DNA from: Flavobacteriales bacterium UBA3431
GTDB taxonomy: Bacteria > Bacteroidota > Bacteroidia > Flavobacteriales > Schleiferiaceae
DNA: 9,921 nucleotides
Direction of reading: 5' to 3'
NCBI GenBank assembly: GCA_002381225.1
Contig: DFSS01000043.1
Coordinates: 33,497-43,417 of the forward strand
This document shows positions 1 to 6,556 of the stretch, one piece after another. The translations under genes and the position numbers were made by a program. Position 1 is the stretch's first letter, and each line of letters opens with the position of its first letter. The notes below the pieces were generated by a model. That model saw nothing but the letters and a program-made list of their open reading frames with translations, was not told where the DNA came from and ran no database searches.

Positions 1-916
1 GGAGCAGCGCGCGCACCACAGGCCGAGGACTAAAGAATACAAAGCTGTTTTCCACCGGAATGGCGCCCATGGTACTCTTCATTTCGGTGGCGGTTCGGCC
101 CATGTTCAACAGCGGTTTGCGTTCCTCAATGGCCAAACGCACCAAATCCATCATGCTGCGCTGATAAAACTGCGATTGCTGGGCATAACTGGGCTCAAAT
201 CCCATGTGCATGGCATGCACCGCATCGTCGTCTACGATGGCGGTAATGAAGCCCACCCAATGGCCGTCCTTTCGATAGCCAAACACGCGAAATGCCTCCC
301 CCAAATTCTCCTTGTAGACTTTCAAAAGCACTTCCAAAGAGGCGGGAAGGGTCACGGTTTTGTCGCGCAGCGTTTGCTTCAGCAAGTAGGACGCCCATGG
401 CGCCCACGTGTGCACGGGGGCATGACTCAGGTCCACGTGCTCGCAGCCTTCTGCGAGTTTAAGGGCTTTTTTGGCGCGCGTCCGGTATTTTGTGCTCATG
501 GCTCCCAAGTAGTCCTCAAAGCTTTGCCATTCCGGACGAATGGGCAGGACCATGAATGGCTCAGCGGGCACCACAATGGCTCCTTTTACCTCTTTTCGAT
601 CCAATACATTCGCCACCAACACCTTGTAGCCTTTGGGCCAAATCGGCACTTGGGCCATTCCCTTATCGCCATCTAAAATGGGAAAGAGCAATCCCGGCAT
701 GGCATTGTGCCCCAGGGTGCGAATTTTCACGCCTGACAAAACCACATTCAGTACGCGCAACAGCACCCTCGACACATACTTTCCGGTGGGCCGTTGCAAC
801 GCCAAATCCGCATGCAAATAGGACTGGCCATTGACACGCAACCATCCCTTTGCTCCCGGAAGGGACGTTTGGACGGCCTCAAAACGCGTGGGGCTTAAAG
901 CAGGTAGGTGCAGCAT
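1..916 (-). CDS. GNAT-type acetyltransferase, BioF2/FemAB-like (C-terminus cut by window edge)
   Basis: Reading the minus strand from the ATG at 916-914 gives 305 residues with no stop before the window edge, so the C-terminus is missing. An in-frame TGA lies four codons upstream (928-926), so 916 is the first possible ATG. Visible features are an N-terminal half without clear motifs, then a segment at about residues 137-153 with YLGAMSTKYRTRAKKAL, typical of the 'Y..S.K.R' signature of BioF2/FemAB-like acyltransferases. The GNAT-like core covers about 208-300, with VGFITAIVDDDAVHAMHMGF and later NMGRTATEMKSTMGA. Such proteins are usually cytoplasmic acyl-CoA- or aminoacyl-dependent transferases; the substrate here cannot be told. 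No signal peptide or membrane segment is seen. It lies 64 bases downstream of the HMA-MauE gene with no obvious hairpin between, so co-transcription is likely. The family assignment rests on motif resemblance only. Confidence 0.75.
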   Translation of the reverse strand, partial: MLHLPALSPTRFEAVQTSLPGAKGWLRVNGQSYLHADLALQRPTGKYVSRVLLRVLNVVLSGVKIRTLGHNAMPGLLFPILDGDKGMAQVPIWPKGYKVLVANVLDRKEVKGAIVVPAEPFMVLPIRPEWQSFEDYLGAMSTKYRTRAKKALKLAEGCEHVDLSHAPVHTWAPWASYLLKQTLRDKTVTLPASLEVLLKVYKENLGEAFRVFGYRKDGHWVGFITAIVDDDAVHAMHMGFEPSYAQQSQFYQRSMMDLVRLAIEERKPLLNMGRTATEMKSTMGAIPVENSFVFFSPRPVVRALL

Positions 917-980
917 GGCGCTTCTTCAACAAGGCCTATGCCACGAATGTTCGGACGACAAGATGGCAGGGCTTGGGGGA

Positions 981-1721
981 TTAGCCCAACAGCATCCAGC
1001 CTGCCATGAGGGCCATGGCGCCATCCTCCACGATGGTCACAAAGCTCATGGGCAATTGAAAGACATCGCCGAGGCAGGCACATTGAATCTTGCGCTTGCT
1101 CAAATTGGATTGAATCACCGATCCCGCACCCAATGTCATCAGAATGAAGGTGATCACATTCGTAGCAAAAGGTTGAAAATCCACTAGATAGGCCATGCCC
1201 AACGCGAGCTCCACGAAGGGGTAGAGGTAGCCCCATGTGGGCCAAGCCCCTGCAACCCAGTCGTACATACGGTAGGATTCGGCAAAGCCTCGGATGTTTA
1301 ACAGCTTGAAGAAGCTAAACACGATGAAAAAGCCGGCCATGAAGTGCCGCATCCATTCCATTCCGTTCCAGGCGCCCCATTGGATCGCGCCGGTCACCAA
1401 TAAAAGCAGACCCACAATCAGGAGCAAAGGCTTGTACGTTTGAAAAAAAGTGCGCTCCTTGGAAGCAGTCGTGGGGTTCGCAGCGGAAGTAGAGGGAGGC
1501 ATGATGGGCTTCACGGCTGAAAGGGTATAGGATCCAGCGGCATTTAAAGCGCCTTGGAGTTCCTCCAGGGTGAAGGATTTTTCCAAACTCAACGTGGCTT
1601 GTGGCGCCTCCAATTGGACATGGGCCTCGCGAACACCATCCAAGGATTCAAAGGCTTTTTTCGCCCGTGCCACACACCCGCCGCAGGTCATGCCAGAAAT
1701 GATAAATTCGCGGTTCTCCAT
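981..1721 (-). CDS. HMA domain fused to MauE/DoxX-type membrane protein (heavy-metal associated)
   Basis: The 246-residue protein has two parts. Residues 1-68 form a heavy-metal-associated (HMA) domain with the metal-binding motif GMTCGGC at 10-16 (Cys13 and Cys16), which normally binds Cu(I) or similar soft metals. A Pro/Ser/Thr-rich linker (about 72-90) leads to a membrane part with hydrophobic segments near 98-113, 126-142, 164-181, 185-205 and 226-245. Between the last two is KIQCACLGDVFQLPM (211-225), with Cys214 and Cys216, a pattern I associate with MauE/DoxX-like proteins of Bacteroidota. A role in metal or thiol-redox handling at the inner membrane is inferred. The start was set at 1721 because the HMA fold begins three to five residues later; an upstream in-frame ATG at 1844 would add 41 residues without domain character that overlap the divergent NlpC/P60 gene. 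The stop is TAA. Confidence 0.85.
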   Translation of the reverse strand: MENREFIISGMTCGGCVARAKKAFESLDGVREAHVQLEAPQATLSLEKSFTLEELQGALNAAGSYTLSAVKPIMPPSTSAANPTTASKERTFFQTYKPLLLIVGLLLLVTGAIQWGAWNGMEWMRHFMAGFFIVFSFFKLLNIRGFAESYRMYDWVAGAWPTWGYLYPFVELALGMAYLVDFQPFATNVITFILMTLGAGSVIQSNLSKRKIQCACLGDVFQLPMSFVTIVEDGAMALMAGWMLLG

Positions 1722-1723
1722 GG
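1718..1723. other. Shared start-codon palindrome of two divergent genes
   Basis: The hexamer CCATGG holds the ATG of the minus-strand HMA-MauE gene (1721-1719) and the ATG of the plus-strand NlpC/P60 gene (1720-1722). The two start codons overlap by two bases, so each gene's promoter and ribosome entry site must sit inside the other gene's coding sequence. Imperfect TAnnTTTG-like boxes are present: TAAATTCG at 1703-1710 on plus and GATCTTTG at 1732-1725 on minus. Neither has a convincing -33 TTG at the right distance. Both would imply nearly leaderless transcripts if used. Confidence 0.6.
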
Positions 1724-2223
1724 CACAAAGATCGCACTTCTTCCAAACCCTTGTGGTAACCTTCGTCACCTTGCTTCCCTTGGTGAGCTGGGGGCAGACT
1801 TTGACTGTATCCAGTGAGCCAGACAGCCTACGGTGGTCGGACATTGTTCAGTTGTATGAAGGCCGGTTGGGCGAGCGCTACCAGGGGGGCGGCAAGCAGC
1901 CGGGTGGCTTTGACTGCTCTGGCCTGCTCTATTGGATTTATGGCCAAATGGACCAAACGCTTCCCGCAAGCAGCCGCGGGTACGCCCAGGAAGGAAAACT
2001 GATCGCACGAGACAGTATTCGCGTAGGAGATTTCATGCTTTTTTCGGGCCGAAACGCCTCCGAAATAGGCCACGTTGGACTCTGCGTGGGCCACGACAGC
2101 ACGGGCATCTACATGCTGCACAGCGCCACCCACAGCGGGGTTCTGATCGAAAATTGGGTCGGCCAAGCCTACTACGAACGGCGCTACCTGGGCGCGAGGC
2201 GGCTCTTTTACTACCGGCCATGA
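1720..2223 (+). CDS. Exported NlpC/P60 family cysteine peptidase
   Basis: This 167-residue protein has a signal peptide at about 1-25 (hydrophobic core LVVTFVTLLPLVSW, likely cut before Gln26) and a single NlpC/P60 domain after it. The catalytic Cys66 sits in GGFDCSG, the catalytic His118 in EIGHVG, and a third polar residue, His134, in MLHSA. RVGDFMLFSG at 101-110 is the usual strand before the His motif. Family members cleave gamma-D-Glu-diaminopimelate bonds in peptidoglycan stem peptides, so a periplasmic cell-wall hydrolase is expected. There is no SH3 or LysM wall-binding domain. The start at 1720 gives a normal signal peptide; in-frame ATGs at 1690 and 1699 would lengthen the n-region and overlap the divergent gene further. 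Its TGA overlaps the next gene's ATG (ATGA), which indicates translational coupling. Confidence 0.9.
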   Translation: MAQRSHFFQTLVVTFVTLLPLVSWGQTLTVSSEPDSLRWSDIVQLYEGRLGERYQGGGKQPGGFDCSGLLYWIYGQMDQTLPASSRGYAQEGKLIARDSIRVGDFMLFSGRNASEIGHVGLCVGHDSTGIYMLHSATHSGVLIENWVGQAYYERRYLGARRLFYYRP

Positions 2224-2552
2224 AAACGCTTCTACGCATCCTAAGCCTCACTCTTCTCACTTGGAGCTGCGGTTCGCGAATCCAACGCGGACCAGAATGC
2301 CTGACTACTGCCCTGGAGGGGTTTCAATCCTGGTGCTGCGCCTCCACCGCCCACGTGGACGAATACCAATTCCAAGGTCAGCTAGTTTACCTCTTTGACC
2401 CGGGAACCTGCGGCGCAGACATGCCGACCTATGTTTTAGACACCCAATGCGACACTTTGGGCTTTTTGGGGGGATTTGCAGGCTTCACGGAAATTCAAGG
2501 GCTCGACTTTGCCGCACATTCCAGTTTTCAAGGGACTATTTGGCACAATTGA
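2220..2552 (+). CDS. Small cysteine-containing putative lipoprotein (resembles DUF6970)
   Basis: The 110-residue product starts at the ATG overlapping the stop of the NlpC/P60 gene. Its N-terminus MKTLLRILSLTLLTWSCGS looks like a type II signal peptide with the lipidated cysteine at 17; the lipobox (T-W-S-C) is non-ideal because of the Trp, but Bacteroidota tolerate this. The mature part has five more cysteines (27, 39, 40, 64, 77). The segment at about 48-94 (VDEYQFQGQLVYLFDPGTCG, then DTQCDTLGFLGG and later G-LDF) resembles the small DUF6970 proteins of Bacteroidota, which follow a 'Y.y.gq.VY.f...C....d..C......G' pattern. I recall this pattern from memory and have not searched. No enzymatic motif is seen and the function is unknown. 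A place in the envelope fits its coupling to the peptidase gene. The next gene starts 28 bases later. Confidence 0.75.
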   Translation: MKTLLRILSLTLLTWSCGSRIQRGPECLTTALEGFQSWCCASTAHVDEYQFQGQLVYLFDPGTCGADMPTYVLDTQCDTLGFLGGFAGFTEIQGLDFAAHSSFQGTIWHN

Positions 2553-2580
2553 GCGCCGCGCAAGCCCTACCTTTAAGGCG

Positions 2581-5500
2581 ATGATTTTTGGCTTGATTCG
2601 AGAGGGCAAAACGCCCCCAGACCGACGTGCAGTGCTCAACCCTGCCCAGTGCGCACACTTGATCGCTCAAGGACACACAATAGTGGTTGAACCGAGCCCC
2701 ATTCGATGCTACCCCGACGCGGACTACGCCGCAGTTGGATGCATCGTAGGCGGCGATCTGAACATTTGTGATGTTCTCCTTGGCGTGAAGGAAGTGCCCG
2801 TCGTAGAACTGCACGAAGGCGCCACGCATTTCTTCTTTTCACACACCTACAAAGAGCAGCCGTACAACCGTGCGCTGCTGAAGGCTTGTTTGCAGAAACA
2901 TGTTCGGCTAATCGATTGGGAACTCCTCAAGCACAACGGACAGCGGGTCATTGGATTTGGCCTCTATGCCGGATTGGTAGGCGCCTATGAAGCGATGCGA
3001 GGTTTCGCTCAACAAGAAGGGCAGCCTTCCCTTCCCGCCGCCGCTGAATTGGGTTGGGTGGCCGATCTCAAGAAGCAGCTTCACGCCCATCCCAAAGGCC
3101 CGTGGAAAGTGGTCCTTACCGGAAAAGGCCGCGTAGGCCAAGGGGCCAAAGAAATGCTGCACGCCGGGGGATTTACGGAAGTGAGCCCGGAAGCCTTTTT
3201 GGCCCACCCTGTCGGGGATCATGCAGTATTTACGGTCCTCGACACGAAGGACTACGTGGCCCGGAAAGATGGACAGCCCTACGACAAAGCGGATTTCTAT
3301 GCCCACCCGGAGGCCTACAAATCAAGCTTTTTTCCCTATGCCTGTGCGGCCGATGTGTACATTCCATGCCACTACTGGGCCGACAATAGCCCGACCTTCT
3401 TCACCGCAGCAGAGGCTCAAGACCCCGCCTTTTCGTTAAAATTTGTCGGGGATATCAGCTGCGACATTGCCGGACCCATCCCCTCTACCCTCCGACCCAG
3501 CACGTTATCTAATCCCTTTTATGCCTGGGATGCAGCCACCGGCGCCGAAGTACCCCTCGGTACTCCTGGTAGCGTGGGGGTTCTCGCGGTGGACAATCTG
3601 CCGAGCGCTGTTCCAGGCGATGCCACGACCGGCTTTGGCGAACAGTTTATCCAAGGAGTCGTTCCAGCCCTCACTTCCGGAGATGCAGAAGGCATGCTGG
3701 ACCGCGCCACAGAAACCCAAAATGGTCACCTGCACGGTCGATTCAACTACTTGGCGAGCTATGTCCATGCCTTGGATTTTCCCACCTGGAAACAGTCCGA
3801 ATGGGAAACCGCCCTGGACCAAGGGCTGGCAGACGCCCACGAAAAGCTTCAAAACCTAGCTGGCCTGCAAGAAGCTCCCACCTTTGAAAACACCCTGATT
3901 GCCCTCGAGGAATTAAGCGATTCCCTCGATGGGGTCACAGAGCGTTTGTTCAATTTCAATTCGGCCTGTACCATTCCTGAAATTCAGGCCCTGACCAAAG
4001 CGTATTCCCCCAAATTGGCCGCCTTGAGCAACGACATTCGGATGCATCCGCAGCTGTTTGCGCGAATCAAAGCTGTGTATGAAGCCGCCCCCGTGCTGGA
4101 TGCTGCTTCCCAGATGCTGTTGGAAAAAACCTACAAGGGCTTTGTGCGGAACGGAGCCTTGCTCGACGCGGAAGCGCAAACCCGCCTGCGCGCTATCGAC
4201 GAGCGCCTAGGGCAAGCAAGCCTGGAATTTTCTGAGCATGTTCTAAGTGATACAGAGGCCTGGCACCTCCCCGCCAGTGAGGCCGATTTGGCCGACCTGC
4301 CCGAGGCGGTCGCCCACATGGCACGCGAGGCCGGCAAGGCGCGGGAGCTCGACCACGCCGTATTCACCCTTGACGCCCCGCTCTACCTCGGAGTGATGAC
4401 CCATGCACCCTCACGCAGCCTGCGCGAAACCCTCTGGCGCGCCTACGCCCAGCGCGGTGCCCGCGGCGACGCCCACGACAACAGGGCATTGACCGTGGAG
4501 ATTGCGGAGCTGCGCCGCGAACGCGCGCAGCTATTGGGTTACCCCAGCCATGCAGCCTTCGTCCTAGAGGAGCGCATGGCCGGAACGCCCGTCACCGTCA
4601 AAGCTTTTTTGACAGACCTGGCCACCAAGGCCTTGCCCGCAGCGCAACGCGACGTTCAAGCGCTACGCGATTTTGCCGCCTCAAAAATGGGACTGACGGA
4701 TGTTCAGCGTTGGGACGCCGCTTTTGTGAGTGAAAAATTTAAAAAAGCCACCCTCGAATTTGACGACGAAACGACCAAGCCATATTTCCCATTACAGCGC
4801 GTCGAAGCCTGGGCCTTTGCCGTGGCGGAGCGCCTTTACGGCTTGACATTTACGCCTTCACACGCCCCCACGTACCACCGCGATGCGCGCGTGTTCGATG
4901 TTCGCGATGCTCAGGGCCAGTGGGTCGCGCATCTCCACGCAGACTGGCACCCTAGAAAGGGCAAGCGAAACGGTGCGTGGATGACCAGCTACCGCGCCGC
5001 ACGAGTGAAGGAAGGATGGCGCGACTACCCCGTTATCTCCATGGTGGGCAACTTCAGCCCGCCCGTGGGGGATCAGCCCGCGCTGTTGACGTTTAACGAA
5101 GTGCTGACGCTCTTCCATGAATTCGGGCATGCCTTGCACGGTTTGCTGGGCGCTGGTCGGTTTGCAAGCCTGACTGGAACCAGCGTGCGGTGGGATTTTG
5201 TCGAACTGCCTTCGCAGTTCATGGAAAACTGGTGCTACCAGCCCTCCGAACTGGCGCAGTGGGCGCGGCATTACCAAACCGGGGAGGCGCTCCCTGAGGA
5301 CCTCTTGCACCGAATCCAGGCGAGTCAAACCTTCCTCGAAGGCCTCGCCACCGTGCGCCAGCTGAGCTTTGGCCTGCTGGACATGGCCTGGCACGACCGA
5401 ACAGAAGCTGTATCCGATGCTGCTGCGCTGGAGCGCGAAGCTTTGGCGCCCGTTGAGGTATGGCCCGCCGCTGAAGGAAGCTGGATCTCCCCCGCCTTTT

Positions 5501-5742
5501 CGCACATCTTTGCGGGGGGCTATTCGGCGGGGTACTATTCCTATAAATGGGCGGAAGTTTTGGATGCGGATGCCTTTGAGCGCTTTCAAGAAGAGGCCCA
5601 AAATGAAGCCCAAGTGGCTGCGGACTTTAAAGTTTTGCTCTCTGCGGGGGGCTCAGAGGATCCCATGGTCTTGTACCAACGTTTCCGCGGCCGTGAGCCC
5701 CGGCCCGAAGCCCTCCTAAAACGCGCCGGACTCCATGGCTGA
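2581..5742 (+). CDS. Fusion: lysine/saccharopine-type dehydrogenase + M3 oligopeptidase
   Basis: One open frame of 1053 residues joins two enzymes that are normally separate. Residues 1-397 are a complete AlaDH/PNT-fold dehydrogenase of the saccharopine dehydrogenase (L-lysine-forming) type: REGKTPPDRR near the start, GVKEVP (Lys70) and FFFSHTYK (His88) as the probable catalytic pair, Rossmann motif GKGRVG at 181-186, DISCDIAGP from 291, and AVDNLP at 336-341. It ends on the family's usual RFNYL..Y tail. Residues 398-1053 are an M3 zinc metallopeptidase (oligopeptidase A/Dcp type): PTFENT at 433-438, HEFGH at 846-850, third zinc ligand Glu875 in DFVELPSQ, and GGYSAGYYSYKW near the end. Only about the first 12-15 residues of a free M3 protein seem missing. 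No in-frame ATG or GTG lies at the junction (about 3769). The start at 2581 follows CTTTAAGG and matches the family N-terminus. No signal peptide is seen, so it is cytoplasmic. Confidence 0.88.
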   Translation: MIFGLIREGKTPPDRRAVLNPAQCAHLIAQGHTIVVEPSPIRCYPDADYAAVGCIVGGDLNICDVLLGVKEVPVVELHEGATHFFFSHTYKEQPYNRALLKACLQKHVRLIDWELLKHNGQRVIGFGLYAGLVGAYEAMRGFAQQEGQPSLPAAAELGWVADLKKQLHAHPKGPWKVVLTGKGRVGQGAKEMLHAGGFTEVSPEAFLAHPVGDHAVFTVLDTKDYVARKDGQPYDKADFYAHPEAYKSSFFPYACAADVYIPCHYWADNSPTFFTAAEAQDPAFSLKFVGDISCDIAGPIPSTLRPSTLSNPFYAWDAATGAEVPLGTPGSVGVLAVDNLPSAVPGDATTGFGEQFIQGVVPALTSGDAEGMLDRATETQNGHLHGRFNYLASYVHALDFPTWKQSEWETALDQGLADAHEKLQNLAGLQEAPTFENTLIALEELSDSLDGVTERLFNFNSACTIPEIQALTKAYSPKLAALSNDIRMHPQLFARIKAVYEAAPVLDAASQMLLEKTYKGFVRNGALLDAEAQTRLRAIDERLGQASLEFSEHVLSDTEAWHLPASEADLADLPEAVAHMAREAGKARELDHAVFTLDAPLYLGVMTHAPSRSLRETLWRAYAQRGARGDAHDNRALTVEIAELRRERAQLLGYPSHAAFVLEERMAGTPVTVKAFLTDLATKALPAAQRDVQALRDFAASKMGLTDVQRWDAAFVSEKFKKATLEFDDETTKPYFPLQRVEAWAFAVAERLYGLTFTPSHAPTYHRDARVFDVRDAQGQWVAHLHADWHPRKGKRNGAWMTSYRAARVKEGWRDYPVISMVGNFSPPVGDQPALLTFNEVLTLFHEFGHALHGLLGAGRFASLTGTSVRWDFVELPSQFMENWCYQPSELAQWARHYQTGEALPEDLLHRIQASQTFLEGLATVRQLSFGLLDMAWHDRTEAVSDAAALEREALAPVEVWPAAEGSWISPAFSHIFAGGYSAGYYSYKWAEVLDADAFERFQEEAQNEAQVAADFKVLLSAGGSEDPMVLYQRFRGREPRPEALLKRAGLHG

Positions 5743-6556
5743 AATTCGCGCTAAAAAGGCCCTAGGCCAACATTTTCTGCGGGACTTGAGCGCCGCCGAA
5801 CGCATCGCCGATGCCCTCTCCCTGGAAGGCTATGCGCAGGTGCTCGAAGTGGGCCCTGGCACCGGGGTTCTCACCCAGTATTTGTTACCCAAAGCGGTCG
5901 AGGTGCACGCCATTGAGCTGGACCGAGAGAGCATTCCTGTTCTGCAAAGCAAGTTTCCCAGCTTGAGCGCACGCCTGTACCAAGCGGATATCCTTCGCTG
6001 GACCTTGGTGGAACCCCTCGCAACTCAGCCCTTTGCTTTGGTGGGCAATTATCCGTACAACATTTCGACCCAAATCGTCTTTTGGATGATTGACCGCCGG
6101 GCGCAGATTCCCGAAATGGTCGGTATGTTCCAAAAAGAAGTTGCCGAGCGTATCGCCGCGGGCCCGGGCAGCAAGGTCTTTGGCATCACCTCCGTGCTCA
6201 CCCAAGCCTACTACGACGTCGAGTATTTGTTCACCCTAGACGAGGGCGCCTTTGATCCACCTCCCAAAGTCAAGAGTGGAGTAATTCGATGCGTTCGGAA
6301 GGCGATTCAGCCCGATGTTCATCCCAAACATTTGGCCCTTGTGGTCAAGACGGCCTTCAACCAGCGCAGAAAAACCCTGCGCAACGCGTTGAAATCCCTT
6401 AATTTTGTAGAAACGGGACCGATGGAGACCCTCGCCCAGCAGCGTGCTGAACAGCTGAGTGTCAACGATTTCATCGCTCTGGCAAAAAGTATGACCCATG
6501 GCCTTCCAGATCACTCCGGAATACATCAAGGCCCTGCGCCAACACCTGGAGGATAA
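5735..6556 (+). CDS. rsmA: 16S rRNA (adenine1518/1519-N6)-dimethyltransferase RsmA (KsgA)
   Basis: The 273-residue protein carries the full RsmA/KsgA signature: KKALGQHFL at 7-15, the SAM-binding EVGPGTG at 38-44, acidic ELD at 61-63, the catalytic NYPYNIS at 105-111 (usual form NLPYNIS), GAFDPPPKVKS at 171-181 and FNQRRKTLRN at 208-217. It dimethylates two adjacent adenines in the 3' helix of 16S rRNA during late 30S assembly. The start overlaps the end of the fusion gene by eight bases. The family normally ends shortly after the LSVNDFIALA segment (241-250); here the frame runs on for about 20 further residues, rich in Pro, Gly and His, which are encoded inside the start of mgtE. That tail is probably a by-product of the overlap. 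Confidence 0.96.
   Translation: MAEIRAKKALGQHFLRDLSAAERIADALSLEGYAQVLEVGPGTGVLTQYLLPKAVEVHAIELDRESIPVLQSKFPSLSARLYQADILRWTLVEPLATQPFALVGNYPYNISTQIVFWMIDRRAQIPEMVGMFQKEVAERIAAGPGSKVFGITSVLTQAYYDVEYLFTLDEGAFDPPPKVKSGVIRCVRKAIQPDVHPKHLALVVKTAFNQRRKTLRNALKSLNFVETGPMETLAQQRAEQLSVNDFIALAKSMTHGLPDHSGIHQGPAPTPGG

Noticed and set aside
176..676. 166-codon open frame on the plus strand
   Set aside because: It is antisense to the acetyltransferase frame, which is continuous over 305 codons and carries family motifs.
917..980. Terminator or promoter between the two minus-strand genes
   Set aside because: No stable hairpin with a T run and no TAnnTTTG box is visible in these 64 bases.
1722..1844. Upstream in-frame extension of the HMA-MauE gene to an ATG at 1844
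   Set aside because: The extra 41 residues have no domain character and lie antisense to the NlpC/P60 signal peptide; the HMA domain starts right after the ATG at 1721.
2476..2580. Upstream in-frame ATG (2476) for the fusion gene
   Set aside because: It lies inside the lipoprotein gene and the extra residues do not resemble the dehydrogenase N-terminus, which starts at 2581 just after a purine-rich AAGG.
3740..3800. Frameshift or sequencing indel as the origin of the dehydrogenase-peptidase fusion
   Set aside because: Both halves are in the same frame, so no single indel could create the join; ATGs at 3761 and 3767 are in another frame that does not read as peptidase.
4858..5613. 251-codon open frame on the minus strand
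   Set aside because: It is antisense to the strongly conserved catalytic part of the M3 peptidase and its translation shows no family features; a codon-bias shadow.
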